Below, one piece after another: positions 22,144 to 31,519 of a stretch of 64,000 nt of DNA. Source of the DNA: Scolanthus callimorphus (lineage: Eukaryota > Cnidaria > Anthozoa > Actiniaria > Edwardsiidae); the NCBI GenBank assembly GCA_033964015.1, contig JAWWUD010000095.1, positions 372,001 to 436,000 on the forward strand. The letters are read 5' to 3'. The notes below the pieces were generated by a model. That model saw only the letters and a program-made list of their open reading frames with translations. It was not told the DNA's origin and ran no database searches. The position numbers were made by a program, and so were the translations under genes. Position 1 is the first letter of the stretch, and every line of letters starts with the position of its first letter.

Positions 22144-22214
22144 AGGCGCGCATATGCTAGCGGCATGTCAGGATTTCATTAAGAAAAACCATGAGGATCG
22201 TCTTTCATTCGTGA
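22003..22214. repeat. 106-bp tandem duplication within the BEL/Pao nucleocapsid
   Basis: 22,003-22,108 and 22,109-22,214 match except for about one or two bases. The length is not a multiple of three, so the reading frame is broken. Confidence 0.85.
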
Positions 22215-23620
22215 AAGATAAGAAACTGTGCTTTAACTGTTTCAAGGGCGGACATGTATCGAGGCGTTGTTATAGAGAAAGTGCCTGCACGGTCGCTGGT
22301 TGCACGCTGAAGCACCATCGGCTGTTACACCTGTCAGAATCTCGCGGAGAAAACACGAAGGGCAGAACGGCTGCCAGTGGAGAAGGTGGTACAAATAGGA
22401 CGAGCGCCATTCGGGAAGACACTCGTTCCAACGAGGCTGCAGGTTCGAGCAACACTGGCCAATGTAGTACGAGCACGTCCAGCGGCAGCAAGGTGCGCTT
22501 GAAAATAGTACCTGTCAAGGTTCAAGGTAACGAAGGTCGCAGTGTTGAAACGTACGCGCTACTTGATAATGGCTCTGATGTATCGTTGTGTGACGCGCGT
22601 CTAGTACATGAGCTAGGAATAAAGGGAATGGAACGATCATTTTTATTAACAACGCAAGAAAAGAAAGATAGTGCGAAGTCGGGTTTAGAAGTGAAGTTAA
22701 GGGTCGATTCCCTCGATGGAAGTGAGAAGCTAGACATCCCCAAAGTGTGGACGGTTGACAAGTTGAATGTGTCGCCGAGCAGTATCCCTACGGAACAGGA
22801 TGCTGTCAACAGGAACCATCTCGAGGGCGTAGAGTTCCCGGAGATTGACGCCAAAGAGGTTAGGCTGCTCATCGGTGGTAACGTGCCAGAGGCATTTTGG
22901 GTCCTAGAAGAAAAACGGGGCGGCAGAGGCGAACCTTATGCAGTGCGCTCGTTGCTAGGATGGACGCTTCTCGGTCCGACAGAACACTTGGAAGAATCAG
23001 AAGACCAATCCGGGAGCGTCAACTTCGTGCGTCTAGGCGAGAAACCGGAAATGGAAACCGACGATCCTTTGTTGAAACAGTTGGAGATATTTTGGAAGTC
23101 AGATTTTGTTGACACGGGTACCGATAGTCACGTTTCTATGTCAGTAGAAGATAAGAAGGCCTTGAGCAAGATAGAAGAGGCAGTTAAAGTTGTAGATGTC
23201 CATTACCAGATGCCCTTGCCGTGGAGAAGAGATCCACCCTACCTTCCTAACAACAGGCAGTTAGCCGAACAGAGACTTCGTTCGCTAAAGAAGAGATTCC
23301 AAGCTGACAAGGAGTTATTTGAAAGGTACGCGAGCGTTATAGATGATTACGTTGCCAAAGGATACGCGAGACGGGTCCCTGAAGAAGAGCTAGAAGTATC
23401 CGGTAAGCCGCTGTGGTATTTAGCGCATCACCCAGTTGCGCATGCGCGGAAGAAAGTGCGTGTAGTTTTTGATTGCGCGGCTAAATTTAAAGGGACATCC
23501 TTGAACGATCAGTTATATCAAGGTCCCGACCTCACTAGTAATCTTGTCGGTGTACTGACAAGATTTCGTCAAGAAAGATCGCCATGGTTTCCGACGTGGA
23601 AGCCATGTTCCACCAGGTGA
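22154..23620 (+). pseudogene. BEL/Pao pol part 1: knuckles, protease, start of RT
   Basis: 488-codon open frame. It shows a second cysteine knuckle pair (LCFNCFKGGHVSRRC), the C...H-H-R-L-L-H ending typical of BEL nucleocapsids, and the protease active site YALLDNGSDVSLC. The start of RT follows with PLWYLAHHPV and VRVVFDCAAK. The frame is lost at about 23,575, just before RT motif A, by a one-base shift. Confidence 0.85.
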
Positions 23621-24165
23621 AAGTCGACGAGAAAGACCGCGACGCGCTTAGATTCCTTTGGTGGCCTGATAATGATCACACGAAAGAGCCAGTCGACTAT
23701 AGAATGGAAGTTCACATTTTCGGAGGGACTTCTTCACCCTTTTGCGCCAACTATGCTCTACGACGCACAGCGGATGACAATAGAGAAGAGTTTGATGCAG
23801 AAGCCGTCAGCACCGTGAAGAACAATTTTTACGTAGACGATTGTCTTCGATCTGTGGAGACAACAGAAGAAGCAGTCAAGCTGTCGAGCGACATGAGAGA
23901 ACTGCTATCGCGCGGAGGATTCAGGTTAACCAAGTGGATTAGCAATGACAAGGACGTAGTTGAGTCTATTCCAGAGGGCGAGCGTGCACCATCAGTCCTG
24001 AACTTAGATATGGAGAATGCTCCCATAGAGAGAACACTAGGGGTCCAGTGGAACGTAAAGACGGATAAATTCGAGTACTCAGTCAAAGTAAAAGAAAGGC
24101 CTAACACTCGGAGAGGTATACTTTCAATAACGAGTTCCGTTTTCGATCCGATAAGAAAGGCCTAA
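23584..24165 (+). pseudogene. BEL/Pao pol part 2: RT catalytic core
   Basis: Contains SDVEAMFHQVKV (motif A; Pao RTs carry D-x-x-x-M-F), FGGTSSPFCANYAL (motif B) and NNFYVDDCL (motif C, YVDD). It ends in a 61-bp tandem duplication that shifts the frame. Confidence 0.85.
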
Positions 24166-24215
24166 CACTCGGAGAGGTATACTTTCAATAACGAGTTCCG
24201 TTTTCGATCCGATAG
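24094..24215. repeat. 61-bp tandem duplication in BEL/Pao pol
   Basis: 24,094-24,154 repeated as 24,155-24,215. Not a multiple of three. Confidence 0.85.
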
Positions 24216-24808
24216 GATATCTATCACCAGTAATCTTACCTGCGAAGGTTCTTCTTCAAGATATATGCAGACTTGGATATGGCTGGGACGATGAAGTAGG
24301 AGAAGACGAGGCCAGAAGATGGGAAGCTTGGCTCGAGGGATTACCCGAGTTGTCGGAAGTGGAGCTAGAGAGATGCATAAAGCCACAGGATTTCGGAAAG
24401 ATCAAGAACGTGCAGTTACACCACTTCGCTGACGCTTCAGCTTATGCATATGGAGCCGTATCTTACATAAGGTTAGTTGACGAACAAAGAAGAATTCATT
24501 GCGCATTCATGCTGGCGAAGTCGCGCTTAGGGCATATCAAGCCAATGACGATACCACGTATGGAACTGTCGGCCGCGGTTCTAGCTGTGAAATTAGATGA
24601 GATGTTACGTAACGAGCTAGAGCTAATGGTTGATGAGAGTGTGTTTTGGTCTGATTCAATGGCAGTTTTACAGTATATTCGGAACGAGAATCGGCGTTTC
24701 CACACATTTGTAGCTAACAGGCTAACTGTGATCCATGAAGGTTCGAAAGCACATCAGTGGAGGTATATAAGTAGTAAGGTATATAAGTATATCCTTTTGA
24801 CGACGTGA
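24200..24808 (+). pseudogene. BEL/Pao pol part 3: RNase H
   Basis: Shows [16 protein letters not shown] (first Asp), [12 protein letters not shown] (Glu) and [10 protein letters not shown] (second Asp). A 16-bp perfect tandem duplication (24,761-24,776, 24,777-24,792) then breaks the frame. Confidence 0.8.
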
Positions 24809-25140
24809 GCAGAGGTCTGACGCCAGAGCAGCTGATGAGAAGCGAGAGATGGTCGAATGGACCAACTTTCTTATGGAGGAATGAAGACAGCTGGATAGAG
24901 CAACCAGTCACCTTACCGAGACTAAGTCCAGACGACCCTGAGATTAAGCAAGAGACGCAATCTAATGCAATGGGAGGGACGAAGTCCGAAGAGAGCTTGA
25001 ACAAGATGCTCAAGCGATATTCGTCGTGGATAAAGTTGAAGAGAGCAGTAGCGTGGCTTTTGAGATATAAGAAGTACCTAAAGGAGAAGTCTCAAGGTGG
25101 AGCGGTTTTCTCGAGGGAAATCTTACGTGCGAAGAAGTAA
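24805..25140 (+). pseudogene. BEL/Pao pol part 4: RNase H to integrase linker
   Basis: Contains SRGLTPEQL and GPTFLWRNEDSW, the linker signature of BEL/Pao pol after RNase H. The frame stops at 25,138-25,140. Sequence coding for the continuation lies in another frame up to about 25,280, where a further shift occurs. Confidence 0.75.
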
Positions 25141-25306
25141 TGTGTGCCGAGACAGAAATAGTCAAGTATGTACAGAGAGAGGCACTGCCTGAAGTAGTCG
25201 AGTGTCTAGGGGACCTCAAGAATGTTGAAGATGGTAAGAGAGGGCAAACCAAGAGAGTTGTTAAGGCGACAGGGTCAAACGACCCATCCATAAGCTAAGC
25301 CCAGTC

Positions 25307-26518
25307 ATGGATGCAAGTGGTTTGTTGAGAGTTGGAGGAAGACTTGAAAATGCAACTATCGATTATGAATCCAAGCACCAAGTGATCTTGCCAGCACATC
25401 ACGTGACCGATTTGATTATACGTGAATGTCATGAAGAGGTCGGACATCTCGGACAAGAGTACGTACTCTCGACGCTGAGGCAAAGGTACTGGGTTTTAAA
25501 GGGACGCGTTCAAGTACGACGTGTGTTAGGGAAGTGTTTTGAATGTCGGAAGCAGTATGCTCGTGTTGGAGAACAGTACATGGCAGTTCTACCGGGAGAT
25601 AGACTGACACCTGACGATCCACCATTCACTAGAGTAGGAACGGATTTTTTCGGGCCATATTATGTTGTTAGAGGACGGAGCAGTGTGAAGAATTACGGGT
25701 GCGTCTTCACTTGCTTAACTACGAGGGCTGTGCATATAGAAGTGGCAGAGTCCTTAGAAACGGATACGTTTATTAATGCTTTGAGGAGGTTCATTAATCG
25801 AAGAGGGCATCCACGTGTCATTCGTTGCGACAACGGCACGAATTTCGTAGGAGGTGAACGTGAATTACGGGAGGCTTTAGAGGCTTGGAATCAGCAGAAG
25901 ATCGGCAACTTTCTTACCCAGAAAGGTATTAGTTGGAAGTTTAACCCAGCTGCAGCGTCCCATATGGGCGGGGTGTGGGAGCGGGTTATACGTTCTATAC
26001 GCAAGGTTCTGAAATCACTGTTGAAGAATCAAGTCGTCACTGGTGAAGTGGTAAGAACCCTTATGACAGAAGTGGAGAGTATTCTTAATAGCAGGCCGCT
26101 AACACCGAGCAGTGACGACCCGAATGACTTTGATGCGTTAACGCCTAATCATTTGCTGTTGTTACGAGCGAATGCAAACGTGCCACCGGGGCTGTTTACT
26201 AAGTATGATCAGTACACAAAGAGAAGATGGAGGCAAGTTCAGTATTTGGCAAGTACGTTCTGGAAGCGCTGGATCGCACAGTACCTGCCTACCTTGCAAG
26301 ATCGACAGAGATGGCGGAAACCCAGACGCAACTTTCGGACCGGCGATCTGGTACTGCTAGTTGATGAGAGAGTCCAGCGAGGACATTGGCCGCTCGGTAG
26401 AGTTACGGAGGTCTTCGAGGGACGAGATGGATTCGTAAGATCGGTCATGGTGAAGACAAGAGGAAGTGCAGAGCTGAGACGACCGATCGCAAAGCTGTGT
26501 CTGCTGGAAGCTGAGTAG
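25307..26518 (+). CDS. BEL/Pao pol part 5: integrase with C-terminal DUF5641-like domain
   Basis: 403 codons without a stop. An H-H-C-C zinc region (HEEVGHLG...CFEC) is followed by the core triad: Asp in [11 protein letters not shown], Asp in [12 protein letters not shown], and Glu in the [12 protein letters not shown] region. [17 protein letters not shown] precedes the last. The end ([15 protein letters not shown], then [11 protein letters not shown]) is the DUF5641 region of Pao elements. This is the only long domain left unbroken. The real polyprotein would not start at this ATG. Confidence 0.85.
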   Translation: MDASGLLRVGGRLENATIDYESKHQVILPAHHVTDLIIRECHEEVGHLGQEYVLSTLRQRYWVLKGRVQVRRVLGKCFECRKQYARVGEQYMAVLPGDRLTPDDPPFTRVGTDFFGPYYVVRGRSSVKNYGCVFTCLTTRAVHIEVAESLETDTFINALRRFINRRGHPRVIRCDNGTNFVGGERELREALEAWNQQKIGNFLTQKGISWKFNPAAASHMGGVWERVIRSIRKVLKSLLKNQVVTGEVVRTLMTEVESILNSRPLTPSSDDPNDFDALTPNHLLLLRANANVPPGLFTKYDQYTKRRWRQVQYLASTFWKRWIAQYLPTLQDRQRWRKPRRNFRTGDLVLLVDERVQRGHWPLGRVTEVFEGRDGFVRSVMVKTRGSAELRRPIAKLCLLEAE

Positions 26519-26637
26519 ATACTGACTTTATATTTCAGACTATGAACTATGTATTATGAACTATATATTGTATGCATGATTATGTATCGTCGCTTAGTTA
26601 AACTTTAGAAAGACTCGTCAGTCTATCGGGGCGGCTA

Positions 26638-27017
26638 TGTAGCTCCGATTTAGCTTTTCCTATAGCCCGTGCACCCACGTGTTCGGTGTGTTTGTGTGTT
26701 TTGGAATGGCGGCCGGCGTGCAAGATTCGGCACGGGCAAACAACGTCCCACAGAGTCGTAAGTACAGCTTTAGAATATATTTGAACATGTCCAGGCATTG
26801 TTAAGGTCCTAATACTTGTATTTTGTTTATAGTTTAAATCGTAGAACGTAGAACCACGTAGAACCGTAGAATCGTACAGTTAAGATCAGATCCAATCGAA
26901 TGTGTAAAGAAAGCTCAGAAGCGCTTTGAACTGTGAGACTTGGAGAGAATTTGGATGGAAAATAAACGGTTTATTGAGTTTACGAATTTGGAATTCTGTG
27001 TATACACACAAGCAACA
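26638..27017 (+). repeat. 3' LTR of the BEL/Pao element (380 bp)
   Basis: Begins TGTAG and ends AGCAACA next to the GACTG target duplication. It holds an AATAAA polyadenylation signal at 26,961-26,966. A purine-rich GGGGCGG precedes it as a possible polypurine tract. Confidence 0.8.
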
Positions 27018-27022
27018 GACTG
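27018..27022. repeat. Target-site duplication GACTG, right
   Basis: Matches 21,601-21,605. Confidence 0.8.
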
Positions 27023-27065
27023 AGTATCATTTATTTTGTATTTGATTGTTTGGTTTGTTTTCTGT

Positions 27066-27251
27066 TGTGCGCGCGAAGCGCGCAGCAATTTTGACATAAA
27101 GCTACAAGACTATTAATCAAAAGTCCAAAGGCGTTTTTTGTCTGGCAGACAAAAGTCACTGAAGAGTACCTCGAGGAATTGTGGTAAAACAAGAAGGCCT
27201 TTTACAATTTTTTAAGTTTATAAGTCTTTATGCGCGCGAAGCGCGCAGCTA
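27066..27251. repeat. Two GCGCGCGAAGCGCGCAGC palindromes
   Basis: The same short hairpin occurs twice about 160 bp apart. Related ones are at about 8,319 and 8,699 inside another element. Confidence 0.6.
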
Positions 27252-27355
27252 TTTTCAACATATCAGTTGAAAGAGGGTAAATACACGAGAATAGTAGTGC
27301 AAGTGATATTTCTTCAGGAGGTTCAAACTCGGTGTTTAAATATATATTATACCTC

Positions 27356-27478
27356 AACAAAAATATGCATCCCCCCTTCATGTTAGGAAAAAAATTGACA
27401 TCCCCCCTTTTCCACTTCCTAAATTTTGAGATCCCCCCTTAAAATCCTCTGCCCCCCCCCCCCCCCCCCCTGTAGTAT
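27356..27478. repeat. CCCCCC-rich spacer with poly-C run
   Basis: Recurrent CATCCCCCCTT-type phrases, then a run of C up to about 27,471. Low complexity. Confidence 0.6.
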
Positions 27479-27699
27479 ACATAATGAATGCAGCCTTATA
27501 TGCTAGAGAGACACTGGACGAAACATTGAAATGGAAAGAACATTTTAAAGTAACATCAGAGGTGGTATTTCTTTCCTGCTTCCTCTTTTTCTTCAACGTC
27601 GGATACATAGGAATTATTTCCAAAGCAGTTCTATCCGCCGTCCATCTTTTCGTAAACAGCGACAAGACAAAGCAACATTTTCAAGAGACACTTTAATTT

Positions 27700-28515
27700 T
27701 AATATATAGATTTAGGCACTGCCTAAAAGCGGAGCTCCCAGTCAGTTTTATGCCTTTTTTTAAAACCTTGGCGTCATCGATGACGTCACATCACCAAACC
27801 CCTTCGTTGCGCATCTCTAGTTACCTAGAAATTATTGCTAAAGTTTGTTCTCTTCCATGCACTGTTCTCTTCGATTCTTCCCTGACCACTTCGTTGCGCT
27901 TCTCTTGTCACTTAGACATGTTTGCCCAAGTTTTGTTCTCTCCGAGTCATCCTTCTTTCAAGCTTTGATGACGTCATCGATGACGTCACATCACGCAACC
28001 ATTCGTTGTGCTTCTCTAGTCACAGACAATTTTGCCCAGTTTCGTTGTTTTGGAGTCACGAGATATAATTTTTTTCAAGCATGGATGGAATGACGTCATC
28101 GATGACGTCACATCACTTGATCGTGTTGCAGCACCCCCCTTGTAGCATAGACAAAATACCCCAAGTATGGTTGTATTAATATTTTTTCTTTTGTATAAGC
28201 ACAGGGTTATAGAAATGTGTACACGGACGGACGCATAGGCTTTGATCAGGAAAAAGAAAGAAAAAATATTTCATGATATCTACGTAAGCCAAACTTGGAC
28301 AAACTTTCAAAGGCCATAAGAGGAGGTCTACACCAAAATCACATGCCTCCACGTCATCAATGACGTCATCACAATGAACAACAATGCCCGTAATGTTCAA
28401 AAATGAAGTCCATGGTCATGGGTTACTACAAAAGCTTATGATGTAAATATATCATGAGCTTTTGGTTACTATATACATTATTCTCTTATGTATGGCGCGT
28501 GGGAGCTCCGCTATA
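27700..28515 (+). mobile_element. TGACGTCA minisatellite element, copy B
   Basis: Starts ATATATAGATTTAGGCACTG with the same hairpin (AGGC-ACT-GCCT) and GCGGAGCTCC, and ends GGGAGCTCCGCTATA. The interior has at least three units with TGACGTCATCGATGACGTCA or part of it, spaced 110-190 bp. Confidence 0.7.
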
Positions 28516-29225
28516 CACAAAGCAAAACTGGAACTCAAAATCATTTATTGTACACAAGACAGCTCAATACTATACAATCAAGGACTAATTCGCTTTCCTT
28601 AACGTGCTTAACTTGACCATAGAATCCCATAGCTTTATTCTTACGTTGATTGGCTAAAACGAGTGATTTATTAAACGTGGAATTAAATGGTTGAAAGCAA
28701 AACACAGGTTAACCGCGCGAAGAAATCCGGAAACACGAGAACGCCTGCAATGAAAGTGCAGCTACGAGGAGTGCTATTTTTGACGGAATATGCTGACTGA
28801 AGACGAGTTGAATATACTTGAATCGTATGACATTTCGTCCTCAATTTCCACAAAAAAATAATATCATACGATTCATACGATGTGAATTTCATCGTGCTTG
28901 GATACGGCATCTTTTTTGCGGTAGCGCCAAAGGACCTTTCCCCAAAAAGTGACTTAGTGCTGGAAAGATATATTATGGAATCTGATTGGCTGAAGAATTT
29001 TCTTCAGCTAAATCACACACAACATTGACACGTTTAGCATTCACATACATTCTACTCATGGTCAGAATTTCAAGCTATCCTGGCTACCTCATGAAATACT
29101 AACTAAACTGTTTTCGCGAGGGGAATTCTCCTTTTCTCTCAGCTCCTACAAGTAACGTCAAGTAACCATGGTAACGCCCTAACCATTACGATTGGTTGAA
29201 ACACGTTGCATTACACATTGTGACC
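28516..29225. other. No gene recognised
   Basis: AT-rich spacer between repeats. Short frames without motifs. Confidence 0.4.
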
Positions 29226-29487
29226 TTAAAGGGAGCCTGCCACGCAACTGCGCAGCTGTTCTGCGCATCTCAAATCAGAGAAGTATCGTCCTGTAACGAT
29301 GGCCAGCGAAGGCTAAAAACCTCGAAAACAAATCGTATATAACCTCGCTACTTCTCAATCCATCCGACCATGCTTTTGAATTTTACATATTCTTAAATAG
29401 TTATCTGATAAGACGGTCTAATTCGTTTTACTGACGAATCAGTGATCGTTCCTGGAGCATGCGCGTATCGTGACAGGCTCCCTTTAA
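29226..29487. mobile_element. TTAA-flanked MITE, copy 2 (opposite orientation)
   Basis: TTAAAGGGAGCCTGCCACG and CGTGACAGGCTCCCTTTAA ends, flanked by TTAA. The interior is the reverse complement of 12,227-12,479 with scattered differences. Confidence 0.8.
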
Positions 29488-30166
29488 ATACAACAATGGA
29501 AAGAGAAAAGAAAACAAGCCTGGCCTTACGCTCTGTGCCCGGTATTTCCGGGGCCTTCCTTCCGCTTCCGCTTCCTTTCTTGTGCACCTGTAAACAGCCT
29601 TTTCGGTGCATCACAAGAAAAACATATAAGTTTGGCGGAAAAGTGTTTCGCTTGCGGAAACGTTTGTTGCGTTGCAAAGAAACTAAAGGACTCTTCTACT
29701 CTCCTATCAATCAATTTAAAAAAGGATCTAAACATATTACATACTCTGGCTTAAGAGCCTCGAAAGTCGCTGTTAAAAGCTCTGGGTCTACAGTAATATT
29801 TTATAAGATTGATTGTTAGACTGTTACCTAAAGTTTAATGTGATTCCCATAACAGGCGCTTTGGTCAAATCTATTTGTCAGGGCTTAGCTTAAAAAAAAA
29901 ACAGCAAATGAACTTAAATAACGATGTGCTTTTTGCCCTACTGAGACAATTAAAAAAATTATTTAACCTAAAACACAAGGTCTTATTATCTATTCTTCTT
30001 AGATCTAAGAATATATTCAGTAATTCAGGATGTGATGTTTCCTTGTTTAGATCTTGTCCGGGTTCCGTGATGTCATGCTACTGAAGAAAAGAAGAGAGGG
30101 GATTAGGAAATCTACAGATTCATGGGTCATGGACATCGGTTTCCTTAGGGCCGACCATTTAATTAT

Positions 30167-30168
<2 letters not shown>
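29488..30168. other. No gene recognised
   Basis: A 125-codon plus-strand frame (29,442-29,819) starts inside the MITE and shows no domain, so it is not called. Confidence 0.4.

Positions 30169-30216
<48 letters not shown>
30169..30216. repeat. GT repeat followed by a ~35-base poly-G run
   Basis: Microsatellite plus homopolymer; exact length unreliable. Confidence 0.85.
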
Positions 30217-30594
30217 GGGTTGGGGGAACAACAAATTCCTGCACAGCAATATGGTGACTAAAACCCTTCTTTCTTCTTCTTCTTTCTCTTTCTCTTTCTT
30301 CTTTCTCTTTCTTCTTGTTAAGGTTTGTTAATAACCTTTCAACCTGCTAGATAAGTACAAATTTGGAGTAAGTTTCGTCCGTTATAGGGCGGATGGAATT
30401 GGATTGCGAATTGGCCTTTTTCTGATTTGGGATTTCTTGAACGGGCTGAACAGTTTTCAAACTTGGAATTTGATAGCGAAAGCTATTAAATCTTACGGAA
30501 GAATGCCTATATAATACAAATTTTTACTTAAAAGTTCATTTCTTCTTTGTAAGACTAAGTTGAAGAAAAACATACCATTCTCAGTAGCCTGCTT

Positions 30595-30772
30595 GCAGGT
30601 GGTTGCTGTTTTATCACGGAAAACCCGGGTCCGTTCGCTGATCGGGTGCCATCTTGGATTTTGAGAATTCGCCCCAGCTCGCGCGCCTCTCAAAATCCAA
30701 GATGGCGACTGATCAGCGAACGACGCGGGTTTTCCGCGATAAAACACACAGCAACCGCCTGCAAGCAGGCTA
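30595..30772. mobile_element. Foldback MITE with 9-bp target duplication (Mutator-like)
   Basis: The ends TAGCCTGCTTGCAGG and CCTGCAAGCAGGCTA are exact mirrors and the whole 178 bp folds back. The directly adjoining CATTCTCAG occurs on both sides (30,586-30,594 and 30,773-30,781). A perfect 9-bp duplication points to a Mutator-type transposase acting in trans. A half copy lies at 33,829-33,945. Confidence 0.85.
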
Positions 30773-30793
30773 CATTCTCAGTTTTGTTTTTAC

Positions 30794-30982
30794 CTTCCAC
30801 TGCTATCATGTAAAGCAAATGGAGAACACCCAGATCCCATCCGGATAGATCGCCTGGCATAATTGTTGCGCACTTGTGGGCCATCACCACCAATATAAAC
30901 TGGGCGAGGGCAGGAATATGATGTTTGCGGTCGCCGTTCCGCTTGTCGAGAGGAGAACAAAGAGCTGTCCATCGTGTTGGAT
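30794..30982 (-). CDS. Candidate exon, gene unassigned
   Basis: 189 bp between a good acceptor (TCTTGTTTTTAG) and donor (GTAAAA at 30,793). Two of three frames are open: phase 1 (contains HIPALAQFILVVMAHKC) and phase 2 (contains RPVYIGGDGPQVRNNYARRS). Phase 1 would chain with the exon at 38,681-38,592 of the C7orf57-like gene 7.6 kb upstream. Phase 2 looks more like a soluble polar protein. Membership and frame are therefore unsettled. A MITE was inserted 12 bp into the following intron. Confidence 0.4.
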
Positions 30983-31086
30983 CTAAAAACAAGATACTCA
31001 GTTAAAACAGGAGCCTCCATCACGTATAGAACTGTATCACGTTAATATGGCTTTATATCTCATAGCTATGACTCTGGACTCCTCAC

Positions 31087-31519
31087 CCTTAAGAGCGAGT
31101 TTCTGTAAATATCAACCAAGTCGGGAAGAGTCGAAAAATCAAAATTTCCCAAACTTTGCTTAAACATAGTCTATGATAAGGTGCCTTCGGCGCTGAAAGA
31201 ATTTTTTGATTTAATTGAAATGTCGGTGAGAAAACCCGGATTTTTCATTTTTTGCCCAAAAGGGGTGAAAACATGGTATTTTTTGCCCAAATTTAACGTC
31301 TCCCTCCAGAACAATCGCAAGTATTTATCAAAATACCAAGTTATTTTCTGAAAAGTGCATCATGTCGGCGTTCGTTTTAACTTTTTTGCACAAACATCCG
31401 TTACACATACAATATTTTCTGTATTTTTAAATATTTTTGAGAAAGTGCACTTTTACGAAATGTAAAAAAATAACCATATTTGCGACCGAATATCGTCCAT
31501 GTTGGGACGAGTTCGAACA
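31087..31519 (+). repeat. Large inverted repeat, left arm, outer part
   Basis: Reverse complement, with scattered mismatches, of about 36,233-36,670. Interrupted at 31,519 by element C. Confidence 0.85.

Larger units (their letters stand above)
21606..27017 (+). mobile_element. BEL/Pao LTR retrotransposon, 5' LTR truncated, internally broken
   Basis: Bounded by a perfect 5-bp target duplication GACTG (21,601-21,605 and 27,018-27,022). The right LTR is 380 bp, TG...CA. The left copy keeps only the first 122 bp of the LTR, identical to the right copy, then joins directly to gag sequence. The rest of the LTR, the primer-binding site and most of gag are missing. Order: nucleocapsid knuckles, aspartic protease, RT, RNase H, integrase, as in BEL/Pao. 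At least six reading-frame breaks are visible, three caused by tandem duplications. Identical LTR parts suggest recent insertion. Confidence 0.9.

Noticed and set aside
24162..26448. Minus-strand frames across the retrotransposon
   Set aside because: Shadows of the plus-strand pol frames.
29442..29819. 125-codon plus-strand frame
   Set aside because: Begins inside a TTAA MITE and has no domain or splice support.
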